Shown: positions 25,338 to 33,869 of the stretch, piece by piece
Layout of the letters: every line of letters begins with the position of its first letter
Numbering within the stretch: position 1 is the first letter of the stretch
Assembly (NCBI RefSeq): GCF_003986935.1
Contig: NZ_RJZE01000003.1
Coordinates: 186,001-250,000, forward strand
DNA: 64,000 nt
Origin: Paraburkholderia kururiensis JCM 10599 = LMG 19447
GTDB taxonomy: Bacteria > Pseudomonadota > Gammaproteobacteria > Burkholderiales > Burkholderiaceae
Reading direction: 5' to 3'
Position numbers and translations under genes: made by a program
The notes under the pieces: generated by a model
Seen by the model: only the letters and a program-made list of their open reading frames with translations
Databases searched by the model: none
What the model was told of the DNA's origin: nothing

Positions 25338-26333
25338 ATGCCGATGAACACTTCCGCTCATTCCATGCTGGCCTTCACGTGGTTCGCCCTGATCGGCCTG
25401 ATGCTCGTTTTCTACGTAGTGACCGACGGCTTCGATCTGGGCGTGGGCATGCTCACGTTGCTCAAAAGCGGCCGCGCCGAGCGCGACGTGATGGTCGAGT
25501 CGATCGGCCATGTGTGGGACGCGAACGAGACCTGGCTCGTCGTGGTGGGAGGCGCCCTGTTCGGCGCCTTTCCGGCCGCCTACGCGCTGCTGATGCAGAG
25601 CCTCTACGTGCCCGTGATGACGATGATCGCCGGACTCATCATGCGCGGCGCGGCCATCGAGTTTCGTCACGGCGGCCGGCATGGGCCGGCGTGGGATGCC
25701 GTGTTCGGCGTGGGCAGCCTGGTGGCCGCGCTCTCGCAGGGCATCGTGCTGGGCCGCATCGTCACGGGGCTCGCGCCCGGCGCGTTCGGCGTGGCGTTTT
25801 CCGTCGTCGCGGCAATCGGCGTGGTGACGGGTTATACGTTGCTCGGTGCAACTTACCTCGCGAAGAAAACGGTGGGCGCACTCGAACAGTGGGCGCGGCG
25901 CATTGCGTTGCTGAGCGCCGTGCTGACCGTTGCCGCCGCGGCCCTGCTGACGGCGGCCACGTGGGCCGGCAGCGCAGCAGGACGCGAACGGTGGCTCGAG
26001 CCCGGCGTGTTTCCGCTGCTTGCCGTGCTGGCCGCGTGCGCGGCGCTTTCGTTCGCGTGGCTCGTCGGGTCGCTCTATCTGGGCAGCGTGCGCGGACCGT
26101 TTCGCGCCGCCATCGTGCTGTTCGTCGCCTCGTTCACGGGTCTTGCCGTCAGCCTCTATCCCGACTTCGTGCCGGGCAGGCTGGGCATCCTTCAAGCCTC
26201 ATCCGACACGGCCACGCTCGTGTTCATGCTGATCGGCATCGGCTTCGTGTTTCCGGTGATGATCGGCTACAACCTCTATCAGTACTCGGTCTTCCGCGGC
26301 AAGGTAATGGGTACAGCGCGAGCGGGCGAGTGA
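25338..26333 (+). CDS. cydB: Cytochrome bd-type quinol oxidase subunit II (CioB-like)
   Basis: 331 residues. The start is ATG 25338 (MPMNTSAHS) or the second ATG at 25344; no strong ribosome site distinguishes them. Landmarks are FYVVTDGFDLGVGML, VWDANETWLVVVGGALFGAFP and RGAAIEFRH, all diagnostic of CydB, and GYTLLGATYL in the middle. About eight membrane helices. No cydX-like small gene is obvious after it. Confidence 0.94.
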   Translation: MPMNTSAHSMLAFTWFALIGLMLVFYVVTDGFDLGVGMLTLLKSGRAERDVMVESIGHVWDANETWLVVVGGALFGAFPAAYALLMQSLYVPVMTMIAGLIMRGAAIEFRHGGRHGPAWDAVFGVGSLVAALSQGIVLGRIVTGLAPGAFGVAFSVVAAIGVVTGYTLLGATYLAKKTVGALEQWARRIALLSAVLTVAAAALLTAATWAGSAAGRERWLEPGVFPLLAVLAACAALSFAWLVGSLYLGSVRGPFRAAIVLFVASFTGLAVSLYPDFVPGRLGILQASSDTATLVFMLIGIGFVFPVMIGYNLYQYSVFRGKVMGTARAGE

Positions 26334-26360
26334 CCCGCCCGGCTTTCGCGCGATGACCGT

Positions 26361-26810
26361 TCACCCTGCGTCCACTTCGCACAGCACCGAGGCAAGAATC
26401 ATTGCGCCGTCGTTGAGCGGCTTGGGGCGGCTGCGCCGCGGATGGTAGACGAGGTCGCCACGCCGGATCGCGCGCCCGCTCATGGCGCAGATGCCGCTTC
26501 TGCGTGCGCGTGCCACGTGCCACAGCTGGTCGCCGTACGAGCAGTGCGTCGCATCGCGCCACGCGATGGTCACGGTGGTCGAAGTGGGACGCTCGATCAC
26601 GCTCAGCGAGACCGAGCGGCGCATCGCACTGCCCGGTTGCGCAGGCGCGGATGACGTCCCCGCGGATGCTGCTGCGGAACCGGCCATGCGCGCGGCCTGC
26701 GCCTCGCGTCCACGCGCCGCAGGCCGGGTGTCGCCGCCACACAGTTGGGAAAGCAGGCCGAGTGTCTGCGTCCACGGGTCTACGGTGGTCATGTTCGTCG
26801 CGAAGTCCAT
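26361..26810 (-). CDS. DUF3331-like protein
   Basis: 149 residues. The C-terminal half (ERPTSTTVTIAWRDATHC, YGDQLWHVARARRSGICAMSG, IRRGDLVYHPR, PLNDGAMIL) has the pattern I associate with DUF3331, a family largely confined to Burkholderia and relatives. Function unknown; the Trp/Cys/Gly-rich segment suggests a small zinc or nucleic-acid-binding fold, which is inference. It is the last of three same-strand genes headed by an AraC-type regulator. Confidence 0.7.
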   Translation of the reverse strand: MDFATNMTTVDPWTQTLGLLSQLCGGDTRPAARGREAQAARMAGSAAASAGTSSAPAQPGSAMRRSVSLSVIERPTSTTVTIAWRDATHCSYGDQLWHVARARRSGICAMSGRAIRRGDLVYHPRRSRPKPLNDGAMILASVLCEVDAG

Positions 26811-26843
26811 TGCTGTCCTCGTTGTGTCGATAGATTGGATCGT

Positions 26844-27053
26844 TCAGACGCGCCGCGCGCCGAACGTGTCGTCGCTCTCGGTGCGCGTCGCCCAGTTGGC
26901 GTCGTGTGCGCGCAAGCCGCAGCACGGCATCCGCACTTCCGGAAAGGGACCGGCCGCGAGCCACGCATGCCTGGCCGGCAAAGCACTGCCGGCGGCACGA
27001 AAAAAAGCCTCGCTGATCGCGAGGAACATGGGGATCTGCTCATCGATCGACAT
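26844..27053 (-). CDS. Small ORF coupled to the AraC regulator (hypothetical)
   Basis: 69 residues, starting inside the last codons of the AraC gene (14-base overlap) with GGAGG ten bases upstream, so coupled translation is plausible. Sequence (SIDEQIPMFLAISEAFFRAAGSALPARHAWL) looks protein-like at its N-terminus with an amphipathic helix; the rest is not informative. No family is recognised. It may be a small partner protein or a spurious ORF. Confidence 0.45.
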   Translation of the reverse strand: MSIDEQIPMFLAISEAFFRAAGSALPARHAWLAAGPFPEVRMPCCGLRAHDANWATRTESDDTFGARRV

Positions 27054-28014
27054 GGGCCTTCATCCTCCAGCAGTAAGGGGTTTCGCCGACAAAGCGTTTG
27101 AACACCGTCGTGAAATGCGCCTGCGAGCGAAAGCCGCAGCTAAGCGCGACATCGAGTACGCCGTGGCGCGTTTCGAGCAGCAACTGCTGCGCGTGCTCGA
27201 TACGCCGCCGCATCAGATATTCGTGCGGCCGCAAGCCGGTTGCGCGACGAAACTGCGCCGCGAAATGCATGCGCGTGAGGCCCGCGCTCTGCGCCATGTC
27301 GGCGAGGCCAATGGAATCGGCCAGGTGTGCGTCGATGTATTCGACGGTGCGGCGCATGCGCCACGGCGGCAGCGCCGCTGCGCCCCGCGTATCGCGTGCG
27401 TCGCGCCCGTCGGCTGCGAAGTGCCGCGCGACGATGCGCGACACGATCGCAAGGCTCACGCTGTCGGCGAAGACCTTGCCGAGCGTGGCGTCCTGCGTAT
27501 GCGAGACGGCAAGCGCCTGGCCCAGCCGTTCGAGCGCGGGGTCGCGCACGAGGCGCGGGTCGTCGATCACGATATCGCCCGCATACGGATGACCGAACAG
27601 GTCCTCGTAGCATTCCGCGAACACCGCTTGCGACGCGAACAGATGCAGCACGTCGCTCGGCGCGTCGAAGGCCGCGCGGCACGCCACGCCGGGCGCCGTG
27701 ATCTGCGCGGCCCCGGCCGTCACGCGCCCTTGCACGAGCGTGCGCCCGGCATGCGAGAACGTCAGCGTGGTGCACTTCAGGTTGATGCCGATGCAATGCC
27801 AGCGCGGACTACCGTTGTTGACCACTTCGAGCGGTTGCGCCGCGTTGCGGGTCCAGCGCGAGAGCGCGATGTGGGCATCACAGGCAGCGGCGCCGGGATC
27901 GCGCCACGCATGCTCGGCACTGATCGGACTGGACACCGGCCGCGAGCCGGCAAGCGCCACGGCATCGGAGGCCGAGGCGGCGGATTCGGAAAGTTTCGGT
28001 GACAAGAGAATCAT
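27040..28014 (-). CDS. AraC-family transcriptional regulator
   Basis: 324 residues. An N-terminal cupin-like sensing region (about 30-190) is followed by two helix-turn-helix motifs at about 235-255 (LADMAQSAGLTRMHFAAQFR) and about 283-305 (VLDVALSCGFRSQAHFTTVF) ending in the usual FVGETPYCWR. Ligand unknown. It overlaps the small ORF downstream and probably controls it and the DUF3331-like gene; the region upstream is shared with the divergent oxidase operon. Confidence 0.92.
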   Translation of the reverse strand: MILLSPKLSESAASASDAVALAGSRPVSSPISAEHAWRDPGAAACDAHIALSRWTRNAAQPLEVVNNGSPRWHCIGINLKCTTLTFSHAGRTLVQGRVTAGAAQITAPGVACRAAFDAPSDVLHLFASQAVFAECYEDLFGHPYAGDIVIDDPRLVRDPALERLGQALAVSHTQDATLGKVFADSVSLAIVSRIVARHFAADGRDARDTRGAAALPPWRMRRTVEYIDAHLADSIGLADMAQSAGLTRMHFAAQFRRATGLRPHEYLMRRRIEHAQQLLLETRHGVLDVALSCGFRSQAHFTTVFKRFVGETPYCWRMKAHVDR

Positions 28015-28345
28015 GGCTGGCTACCTGGGATCGTGAAGCATTGCGCGCGGGGTCTGCGGCGCGGTGAACACAAGGTATCGAAACGCGGTGCGCCCAACCA
28101 GCCGTACAAAGGCGTTGTCCGAAGCCATGAAAGGGTGGCTCAGGCCCGCCGATGGTTTGATCGCGTCATATGAAGGTTTAGTCGGGCACTGCAGCGTCGT
28201 GCATAGAGCACGGCGTGTGGACGGCCCACGGCCCGCACAGTGGAGACGCGCCGCTTCTTGCGGCTGCGTGGCTGCAAAGCGGCGCGCGGCTCGCGCACGA
28301 ACCCAGGCGCATGCGAACGCTGCGTCGGCAATTGGATGGGACGTT

Positions 28346-28361
28346 CTATACGTCCGTATAG
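28346..28361. promoter_or_regulatory. 16-bp palindrome CTATACG-TC-CGTATAG
   Basis: Two perfect 7-base arms around a TC centre, in an otherwise GC-rich region about 350 bases upstream of ccoN and 330 upstream of the AraC gene. It is a likely dimeric repressor or activator site; the protein is unknown. Confidence 0.5.
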
Positions 28362-28541
28362 GTGGGCTTCGCCATGCGATGCGCGGTCTCGCCGCCGCCA
28401 TCGTGCGAATCTCAAAGACCGCGGCTCGACGTGAAAACAGGCAGGCAGAGAGAGCCCGCATGCTGGTGACATCGCGTGCCGCCTGACCATCGACGCGCAC
28501 GCGATACCAAAAAGGTATGCCAGCAATGACGAATTTGAATA

Positions 28542-28569
28542 TTACAAGCGCGATAGCGCTACCTATACT
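28542..28569 (+). promoter_or_regulatory. Possible sigma-70 promoter of the oxidase operon
   Basis: TATACT (28564-28569) is a good -10 box; the -35 candidate TTACAA 16 bases upstream is poor. An AGCGC-GATA-GCGCT inverted repeat lies in the spacer, suggesting a regulator site. The leader to ccoN would be about 140 bases. Confidence 0.35.
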
Positions 28570-28713
28570 CGCTCTCGCCGTAGCGCCCTGTCTCAGACCG
28601 TAGCCGCATCCGTTCGCCCCTCTCCCGACGCACACCATCGAGTCCTTGCCGCTCGAGGGGGACGCTTTACGCGCTCACGCCGCGCATTCATCTCAACGAG
28701 GAGCTTTGTCGAC

Positions 28714-30378
28714 ATGAACTTTACGATTGGCACGCTGCTCGCGCTGTCGTTTCTGATTTCCGTGCTTGGCCTCTTCCTGTTCCTCTGGGCGCAAATGAAC
28801 GGGCTGATGCGGGCCGGCCCCGATGCGGCCGAGGTGATCTTCGCCGAAGGGGAAGTGGGACAGACCGAAGACCCGGCGCTGTCCGCATCGCGTCGCGAAG
28901 CCCTCCAGCAGGCCGCGGCGCACGCGGCCCCAGGCGCACGCTCCGGCCCGACAGGCGATTCGCCCGCCTTGATCCGGGAACTCCAGGAACGCGCGCAGCA
29001 GGACGCGTCGAGCCGGGGGCCGGCCTTCGTCTTTCTGTGCTCCTCGGTGTTCTGGCTGTTGCTGGGTTCCGTGGCGGGCCTGATCGCTTCGCAGAAGCTC
29101 ACCTCGCCGGACTTTCTCACGCAGTCCGCCTGGCTCACGTTCGGCCGCGTGCGCACCGCGCATCTGAACATGGTGGTGTACGGGTGGGCCTCCATGGCAG
29201 GCATCGGCATCTCCCTCTGGATGCTGCCGCGCCTGCTGAAGACACAACTCGCGGGCGAACGTTTCGCGATTGCCGGCGCCTGGCTCTGGAATGCCGGCCT
29301 CGCCGCGGGCATCGCCGCCATTCTCTCGGGATGGACCGACGGCCTGCAATGGCTCGAGATTCCCTGGCAGATCGGCATCCTGCTCGCCGTGGGCGGCGCG
29401 CTCGTGGCGGTGCCGCTCCTCATGACCATCGCACGGCGCACCACGCACCACCTCTACGTTTCCGTGTGGTATCTCGCCGCCGCGCTGCTGTGGTTTCCCA
29501 TTCTCTACGTCGTCGCGAAAGTGCCGGGCGTGCACTTCGGCGTGGAACAGGCCATCGTCAACTGGTGGTTCGCGCACAACGTGCTCGGCCTGTGGCTCAC
29601 GCCGATCGGACTTGCCGCCGCCTACTACTTCATCGCGAAGGTGCTCGGGCGGCCCATCTATTCGTACGCGCTCTCGCTTGTCGGCTTCTGGGCGCTCGCG
29701 ATGTTCTACAGCCAGGCCGGCATTCATCACCTGCTGGGCGGCCCGGTGCCGCAATGGCTGCAAAGCGTTTCTGTCGTGCAGAGCGTGATGATGATTGTCC
29801 CCGTGCTGGCCGTGGGCGTGAACCATCACATGACGGTGGCGGGCCACTTCGGCGCGCTGAAGCATTCGCCCACGCTGCGCTTCGTCGTGCTGGGCGCCGC
29901 GCTGTACACGCTCGTGTCGTTGCAGGGGTCGCTGGAGGCCTTGCCGTTCTTCAACCGGCTCGTGCACTTCACGCAGTACAAGGTGGCGCACGCGCACCTC
30001 GGTCTCTACGGGTTCTTCTCGATGATCATGTTCGGCTCGATCTACTTCGCGATGCCGCGCGTGCTCGAACGCGAATGGCCTTACCCGAAACTCATCTGGC
30101 TGCACTTCTGGCTCGCGGCCATCGGCTTTGCCATCTACTTCGTTTCGCTCACGATCGGCGGCGTGCTGCAAGGCATCGCGCTGCTCGACCCCGCACGTCC
30201 GTTCATGGCATCCGTGGAAGTTCTCACGCCGTATCTGGAGGCTCGCACGCTGGGCGGCGCGCTCATGACGGCCGGCCACTTCGTGTTCGCGTATCACTTC
30301 TTCGCGCTCATCTTCGGCCGGCAGAGCGCGCGTTCCGACGCGGCGCCGGCTCGCCACGCGATCTCGATGGGAGGCTGA
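28714..30378 (+). CDS. ccoN: cbb3-type heme-copper oxidase subunit I with N-terminal extension
   Basis: 554 residues. Residues 103-520 form a 12-helix heme-copper core: His150 (RTAHLNMVVYGW, low-spin heme), His288 (NWWFAHNV, CuB), Tyr332 and His338-His339 (MFYSQAGIHH, candidate cross-link Tyr and CuB ligands) and His426/His428 (KVAHAHLGLYGF, hemes). Ahead of it is an extra helix (about 5-26) plus a soluble linker to about 100; the part AEVIFAEGEVGQTEDP after the helix resembles the small assembly protein CcoS. The CcoO-like gene begins one base after the stop. A related NO reductase catalytic subunit was considered, but the CcoO-type partner and CcoI-type ATPase favour an oxidase. Confidence 0.85.
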   Translation: MNFTIGTLLALSFLISVLGLFLFLWAQMNGLMRAGPDAAEVIFAEGEVGQTEDPALSASRREALQQAAAHAAPGARSGPTGDSPALIRELQERAQQDASSRGPAFVFLCSSVFWLLLGSVAGLIASQKLTSPDFLTQSAWLTFGRVRTAHLNMVVYGWASMAGIGISLWMLPRLLKTQLAGERFAIAGAWLWNAGLAAGIAAILSGWTDGLQWLEIPWQIGILLAVGGALVAVPLLMTIARRTTHHLYVSVWYLAAALLWFPILYVVAKVPGVHFGVEQAIVNWWFAHNVLGLWLTPIGLAAAYYFIAKVLGRPIYSYALSLVGFWALAMFYSQAGIHHLLGGPVPQWLQSVSVVQSVMMIVPVLAVGVNHHMTVAGHFGALKHSPTLRFVVLGAALYTLVSLQGSLEALPFFNRLVHFTQYKVAHAHLGLYGFFSMIMFGSIYFAMPRVLEREWPYPKLIWLHFWLAAIGFAIYFVSLTIGGVLQGIALLDPARPFMASVEVLTPYLEARTLGGALMTAGHFVFAYHFFALIFGRQSARSDAAPARHAISMGG

Positions 30379-30379
30379 C

Positions 30380-30979
30380 ATGAACCGCATGCTCACCGTC
30401 GTAATCGGCTCTCTCATCATGCTGGCCATGGCGACGCTCGTGCTCGTCGCGCTTCCGTACCGGCAACTGCGCGACGAAGCGCCGCCCGAGCCGCTCAAGC
30501 CCTACACCCTCGCGCAACTGCGCGGGCGCGCCACCTACGTGAACATGGGCTGCGTCTACTGCCATTCGCAGCAGCCGCGCGCCTCGTCGCTCGGGCCGGA
30601 CGAACTGCGCGGATGGGGACGCCCCTCCGTGCCCGCGGACTATGTCTATGACTATCCGCACCTGCTCGGCGTATCGCGCACGGGGCCCGATCTCTTCAAC
30701 ATCGGCGTCCGCCAGCCGAGCGACGCATGGCACCTCGCGCACCTCTATCAACCGCGTGCCGTGACGCCAGGCAGCGTGATGCCGGCCTATCCGTTCCTGT
30801 TCAAGGTGGTGGATCACACGAAGCCGGGTGACGTGGTCGTGCAACTGCCGCCGAAATTCGCGCCGACCAACGGCAGGCAGGTCGTGGCGTCGCAGGACGC
30901 GCTCGATCTCGTCGCCTATCTCACGGCCCTCAATCACACCTATCCGGCTCCGGCCGATCCGTCGGGAGCAATGAAATGA
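30380..30979 (+). CDS. ccoO: CcoO-like membrane-anchored monoheme cytochrome c
   Basis: 199 residues: an N-terminal membrane anchor (about 6-26), one heme c site CVYCH (58-62) and the CcoO/FixO landmarks RTGPDLFNIG, WHLAHLYQPR and SVMPAYPFL, where the Met is the axial ligand. It passes electrons to the catalytic subunit. It overlaps the following gene by an ATGA junction. Confidence 0.9.
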   Translation: MNRMLTVVIGSLIMLAMATLVLVALPYRQLRDEAPPEPLKPYTLAQLRGRATYVNMGCVYCHSQQPRASSLGPDELRGWGRPSVPADYVYDYPHLLGVSRTGPDLFNIGVRQPSDAWHLAHLYQPRAVTPGSVMPAYPFLFKVVDHTKPGDVVVQLPPKFAPTNGRQVVASQDALDLVAYLTALNHTYPAPADPSGAMK

Positions 30980-31569
30980 GCGAGCAAGACAACGCCAATG
31001 CCGTCCGCGCGCGCGAGCATGCGGAACCGGTCGAGCGCAGCAACCCGGTGCCCTGGCTGCTCGGCCTCGTGGCCGCCGCGCTGGCGGTCTGGGGCGTGAG
31101 CTACTTCCTGCTGAATCCCGCGCTCGGTTCGAGTTCGACCGCAGAGCCCAGTGCCACGCCAGGCGCCGCAGGCACCGTTGCCGCGGCTCAAGGCGCGCCC
31201 AACGGCGCCCTGATCTTCGCGAGCCGCTGCGCCTCGTGTCACCAGGCCACGGGCGCGGGTCTGCCGGGCGTCTTCCCTCCGCTTGCGGGTTCGGAGTGGA
31301 TAAACGGCGATCCCAAGCTCGTGGCCCGCATCCTGCTGCTCGGCGTCACGGGCAAGATCACGGTTGCGGGCAGCACCTTCAACGGATCGATGCCGGCTTT
31401 CGGCACCACGCTGAGCAACGAGGAGATTGCGGCCGTCGCGTCGCATGTGCGCTCGAGCTTCGGCAATCACTCGCCGGCGTTGAGCGCGGACGTCGTGAAA
31501 GCCGAGCGGACGGCCATCGGCAACCGCACGACACCGTGGGCCGGCGAAGACGAGCTGAAGCGGCCATGA
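30976..31569 (+). CDS. Membrane-anchored monoheme cytochrome c (CcoP-like position)
   Basis: 197 residues: cytoplasmic N-terminus, one membrane helix (about 26-46), a Ala/Thr/Pro/Gly linker and a single class I cytochrome c domain with CASCH (85-89) and an axial Met in NGSMPAFG (about 137). Classical CcoP is about 300 residues with two hemes; this protein has one. The domain resembles the cytochrome c domains fused to or associated with terminal oxidases, and VFPPLAGSEWING is characteristic. It is probably the entry subunit for electrons from soluble cytochrome c, such as SorB. ATGA overlaps join it to both neighbours. Confidence 0.85.
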   Translation: MSEQDNANAVRAREHAEPVERSNPVPWLLGLVAAALAVWGVSYFLLNPALGSSSTAEPSATPGAAGTVAAAQGAPNGALIFASRCASCHQATGAGLPGVFPPLAGSEWINGDPKLVARILLLGVTGKITVAGSTFNGSMPAFGTTLSNEEIAAVASHVRSSFGNHSPALSADVVKAERTAIGNRTTPWAGEDELKRP

Positions 31570-33869
31570 GTGAGCCCGCCGCCATGGCACCCGTTGCACG
31601 CGACGCGTCGGCTGCGCCCGACAGCGCAACGCTCGACGTACGTGGCATGTGGTGCACGAGCTGTGCGAATGCACTCGAACGCGTGCTGCAACGCCAGCCC
31701 GGCACGCTCGATGCGCGGGTGAGCTTCGCCTCCGAATCCGCGACGCTCGAATGGGACCCGCGCCGCACCTCGCTCGACCAGTTGCTCGCCGCCGCGGCGA
31801 AGCTCGGCTACGAATGCGTGCCCGAAAGCGAAACGCCGGACCGGCGTGCGCATACGGCCGCGCTGCTCGATGACCTCACCGTCCGCCTCGTCATCGCCGC
31901 TTTTTGCTCGATGTGGGTGATGACGGCGCAAACCACGCTTTACTTCACCACGGCTGCCACGGTGCCCGAACGCGTGCGCTATGGGCTCGCCGTACTCGCC
32001 GGCGTCGCCACGCTGCCCGTCGTTGGTTATTGCGCGCAGCCTTTTTTCAAGGCCGCGTGGCGAACCTTGCGGGCGCGCGTGCCCGGCATGGACTGCCTCG
32101 TCTCAATGGGGACGAGCGCGTCGTTCCTGCTGTCCGTCTGGCGCGTGGCGCGCGGCGAATCGGTGGTCTATTTCGATTCGGCGGCCATGATCGTCACCTT
32201 CCTGCTGGCTGGCCGCTGGCTCGAACTGCGCGTGCGCAGCCGCATGTCGGACGCCGTTCGCACCCTGATCGATCTGCCTGCGCAAACCGCACGCGTGCTG
32301 GCGGCCGACGGCGCACAAACCGTGGTGCTCGCGAAGCGCGTCGCGCGCGGCAGCGTCATTCGCGTGCTGCCGGGCGAGCGTCTGCCGCTCGACGGCATCG
32401 TCACGGGCGGCCAGTCTTCGCTCGATCGTTCGCTGCTCACGGGCGAAAGCGAACTCGTCGGCGTGGGGCGCGGCAGCTTCGTGGAGGCAGGCGCCCTCAA
32501 CGCCGACGGCGAACTGCTGGTGTGCGTGAAATACGGATGGGGCGAGCGGCGCGTGGATGCGATCGCGAAAAGCGTACGCGCGATGCTCGCCCGCAAGACG
32601 GCCTCGCAAGCCATCGCCGAGCGCGTCACGCGCCGCCTCGTTCCGGCCATCGCCATGGTCGCGTTGCTGGTGTTCCTCGCCGGCGGTCTGCTGGGCATGG
32701 GGTGGGCAGACGCGCTCGCGCGTGCCGTCGCGGTGCTCGTCATCACCTGCCCGTGCGCGCTCGGCATGGCCGTGCCGCTCGCGCTGAGCGCGGGCGTGGG
32801 ACGCGCGGCGCGCGAAGGCATTCTGTTTCGTGACGTCGAGGCCATCGAAAAGGCCGGCAAACTCTCCACGTTCTTCCTCGACAAAACCGGCACGCTGACC
32901 GAGGGCAAGCCCCGGCTCGTCCGTGCGCTTGCCGCGCGCGACGTTCGCGAAGCGGATCTCATCGAGGAAGCGGCGCGCGCCGAACGCGGCAGCGAGCATC
33001 CGATCGCAGCCGCCATTCGCGCGCTCGTCGCGCCTGACAGGCTCGCCTGCGCCGTGGACGCCCCGCCCGGCACCTCGCGCGCGGTGCCCGGCGCCGGCGT
33101 GATCTGGCAAGGCGCCGACGGCGAGCGCATTCTGGCCGGCTCCGCCACATTCCTGCGTAACCACGACGTGCCGGTACCCGATATCGACGATGCGAACACC
33201 GCCGTCCATGTTGCCCGCGACGGCCACTGGCGCGGCATGCTCGGCTTCGCCGACCGCCCGCGCGAGGGCGCCCGACACGCCGTCGATTCGCTGCGCGCAC
33301 ACGGCGCAACGGTGGCCATGCTGACGGGCGACCGGCCGAACGTTGCGCACGCCGTCGCGCAAGCCGTGGGCATGGGCGACGCGCCCCTCTTCGCGGCGCA
33401 GTCTCCTGAACAGAAAGCCGCGCACATCGTTGCGGCCCAGGCTGCGGGGCAGGGAACGAGGCGCGGTGCGGTCGCCTTCGTCGGCGACGGGCTCAACGAC
33501 GCGCCGGCGCTGGCCGCCGCCGACGTCGGCATCGCCGTGGGTAGCGCTTCGCCTGCTTCGATGGCCGCGGCGTCGATCGTGCTGGTTGACGCGGGCGTGG
33601 AAAAACTCGGCCTTGCCTTGCGGCTCGCGCGCCGTACCGCGCGCGCCATGCATCAGAACCTCGCGGCCGCGGTGGTCTACAACGCGCTCGCAATTCCGGC
33701 CGCCGTCTTCGGTTTCGTTTCACCCGCCACAGCAGCCGCGCTGATGGTGGCGAGCTCGGTGTCCGTCACCCTGAACGCCGCCCGCCTCGCGGCCCGCACC
33801 GACGTACCGTCGCCTGTATCGCCTCCTACACGCGCTTTGCCCATCGAACAGACCTGGAGCCCCTCATGA
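31566..33869 (+). CDS. Copper-type P1B ATPase (CcoI-like)
   Basis: 767 residues starting at an ATGA overlap; the frame is open upstream but only as antisense-like sequence. An N-terminal metal-binding domain has MWCTSC (Cys30, Cys33). Then come membrane helices with the CPC ion motif (395-397), the phosphorylation motif DKTGT (439-443), an HP motif in SEHP (about 474) and the hinge GDGLNDAP. This is a copper-exporting P1B-1 ATPase, and one encoded inside a cbb3-type oxidase operon is normally CcoI/FixI, delivering Cu for the oxidase's CuB centre. It is followed by sorA with a further ATGA overlap. Confidence 0.92.
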   Translation: MSEPAAMAPVARDASAAPDSATLDVRGMWCTSCANALERVLQRQPGTLDARVSFASESATLEWDPRRTSLDQLLAAAAKLGYECVPESETPDRRAHTAALLDDLTVRLVIAAFCSMWVMTAQTTLYFTTAATVPERVRYGLAVLAGVATLPVVGYCAQPFFKAAWRTLRARVPGMDCLVSMGTSASFLLSVWRVARGESVVYFDSAAMIVTFLLAGRWLELRVRSRMSDAVRTLIDLPAQTARVLAADGAQTVVLAKRVARGSVIRVLPGERLPLDGIVTGGQSSLDRSLLTGESELVGVGRGSFVEAGALNADGELLVCVKYGWGERRVDAIAKSVRAMLARKTASQAIAERVTRRLVPAIAMVALLVFLAGGLLGMGWADALARAVAVLVITCPCALGMAVPLALSAGVGRAAREGILFRDVEAIEKAGKLSTFFLDKTGTLTEGKPRLVRALAARDVREADLIEEAARAERGSEHPIAAAIRALVAPDRLACAVDAPPGTSRAVPGAGVIWQGADGERILAGSATFLRNHDVPVPDIDDANTAVHVARDGHWRGMLGFADRPREGARHAVDSLRAHGATVAMLTGDRPNVAHAVAQAVGMGDAPLFAAQSPEQKAAHIVAAQAAGQGTRRGAVAFVGDGLNDAPALAAADVGIAVGSASPASMAAASIVLVDAGVEKLGLALRLARRTARAMHQNLAAAVVYNALAIPAAVFGFVSPATAAALMVASSVSVTLNAARLAARTDVPSPVSPPTRALPIEQTWSPS

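Larger units (their letters stand above)
28015..28713. other. Long divergent control region upstream of the oxidase operon
   Basis: About 700 bases between the AraC gene and ccoN. I find no gene that I can support; the minus-strand ORF over it has Arg/Ala-rich shadow composition. It contains the palindrome CTATACGTCCGTATAG at 28346-28361, an ATACC-N5-GGTAT repeat at 28504-28518, an AGCGC-GATA-GCGCT repeat at 28547-28560 and a possible promoter ending at 28569. No good FNR box (TTGAT-N4-ATCAA) was found. Confidence 0.65.

Noticed and set aside
28140..28170. FNR-like half site TTGAT near 28157
   Set aside because: The second half (ATCAA) is absent at the required spacing.
28021..28638. 205-residue minus-strand ORF upstream of ccoN
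   Set aside because: Composition is Arg/Ala-rich with no domain pattern or ribosome site; treated as non-coding control region.
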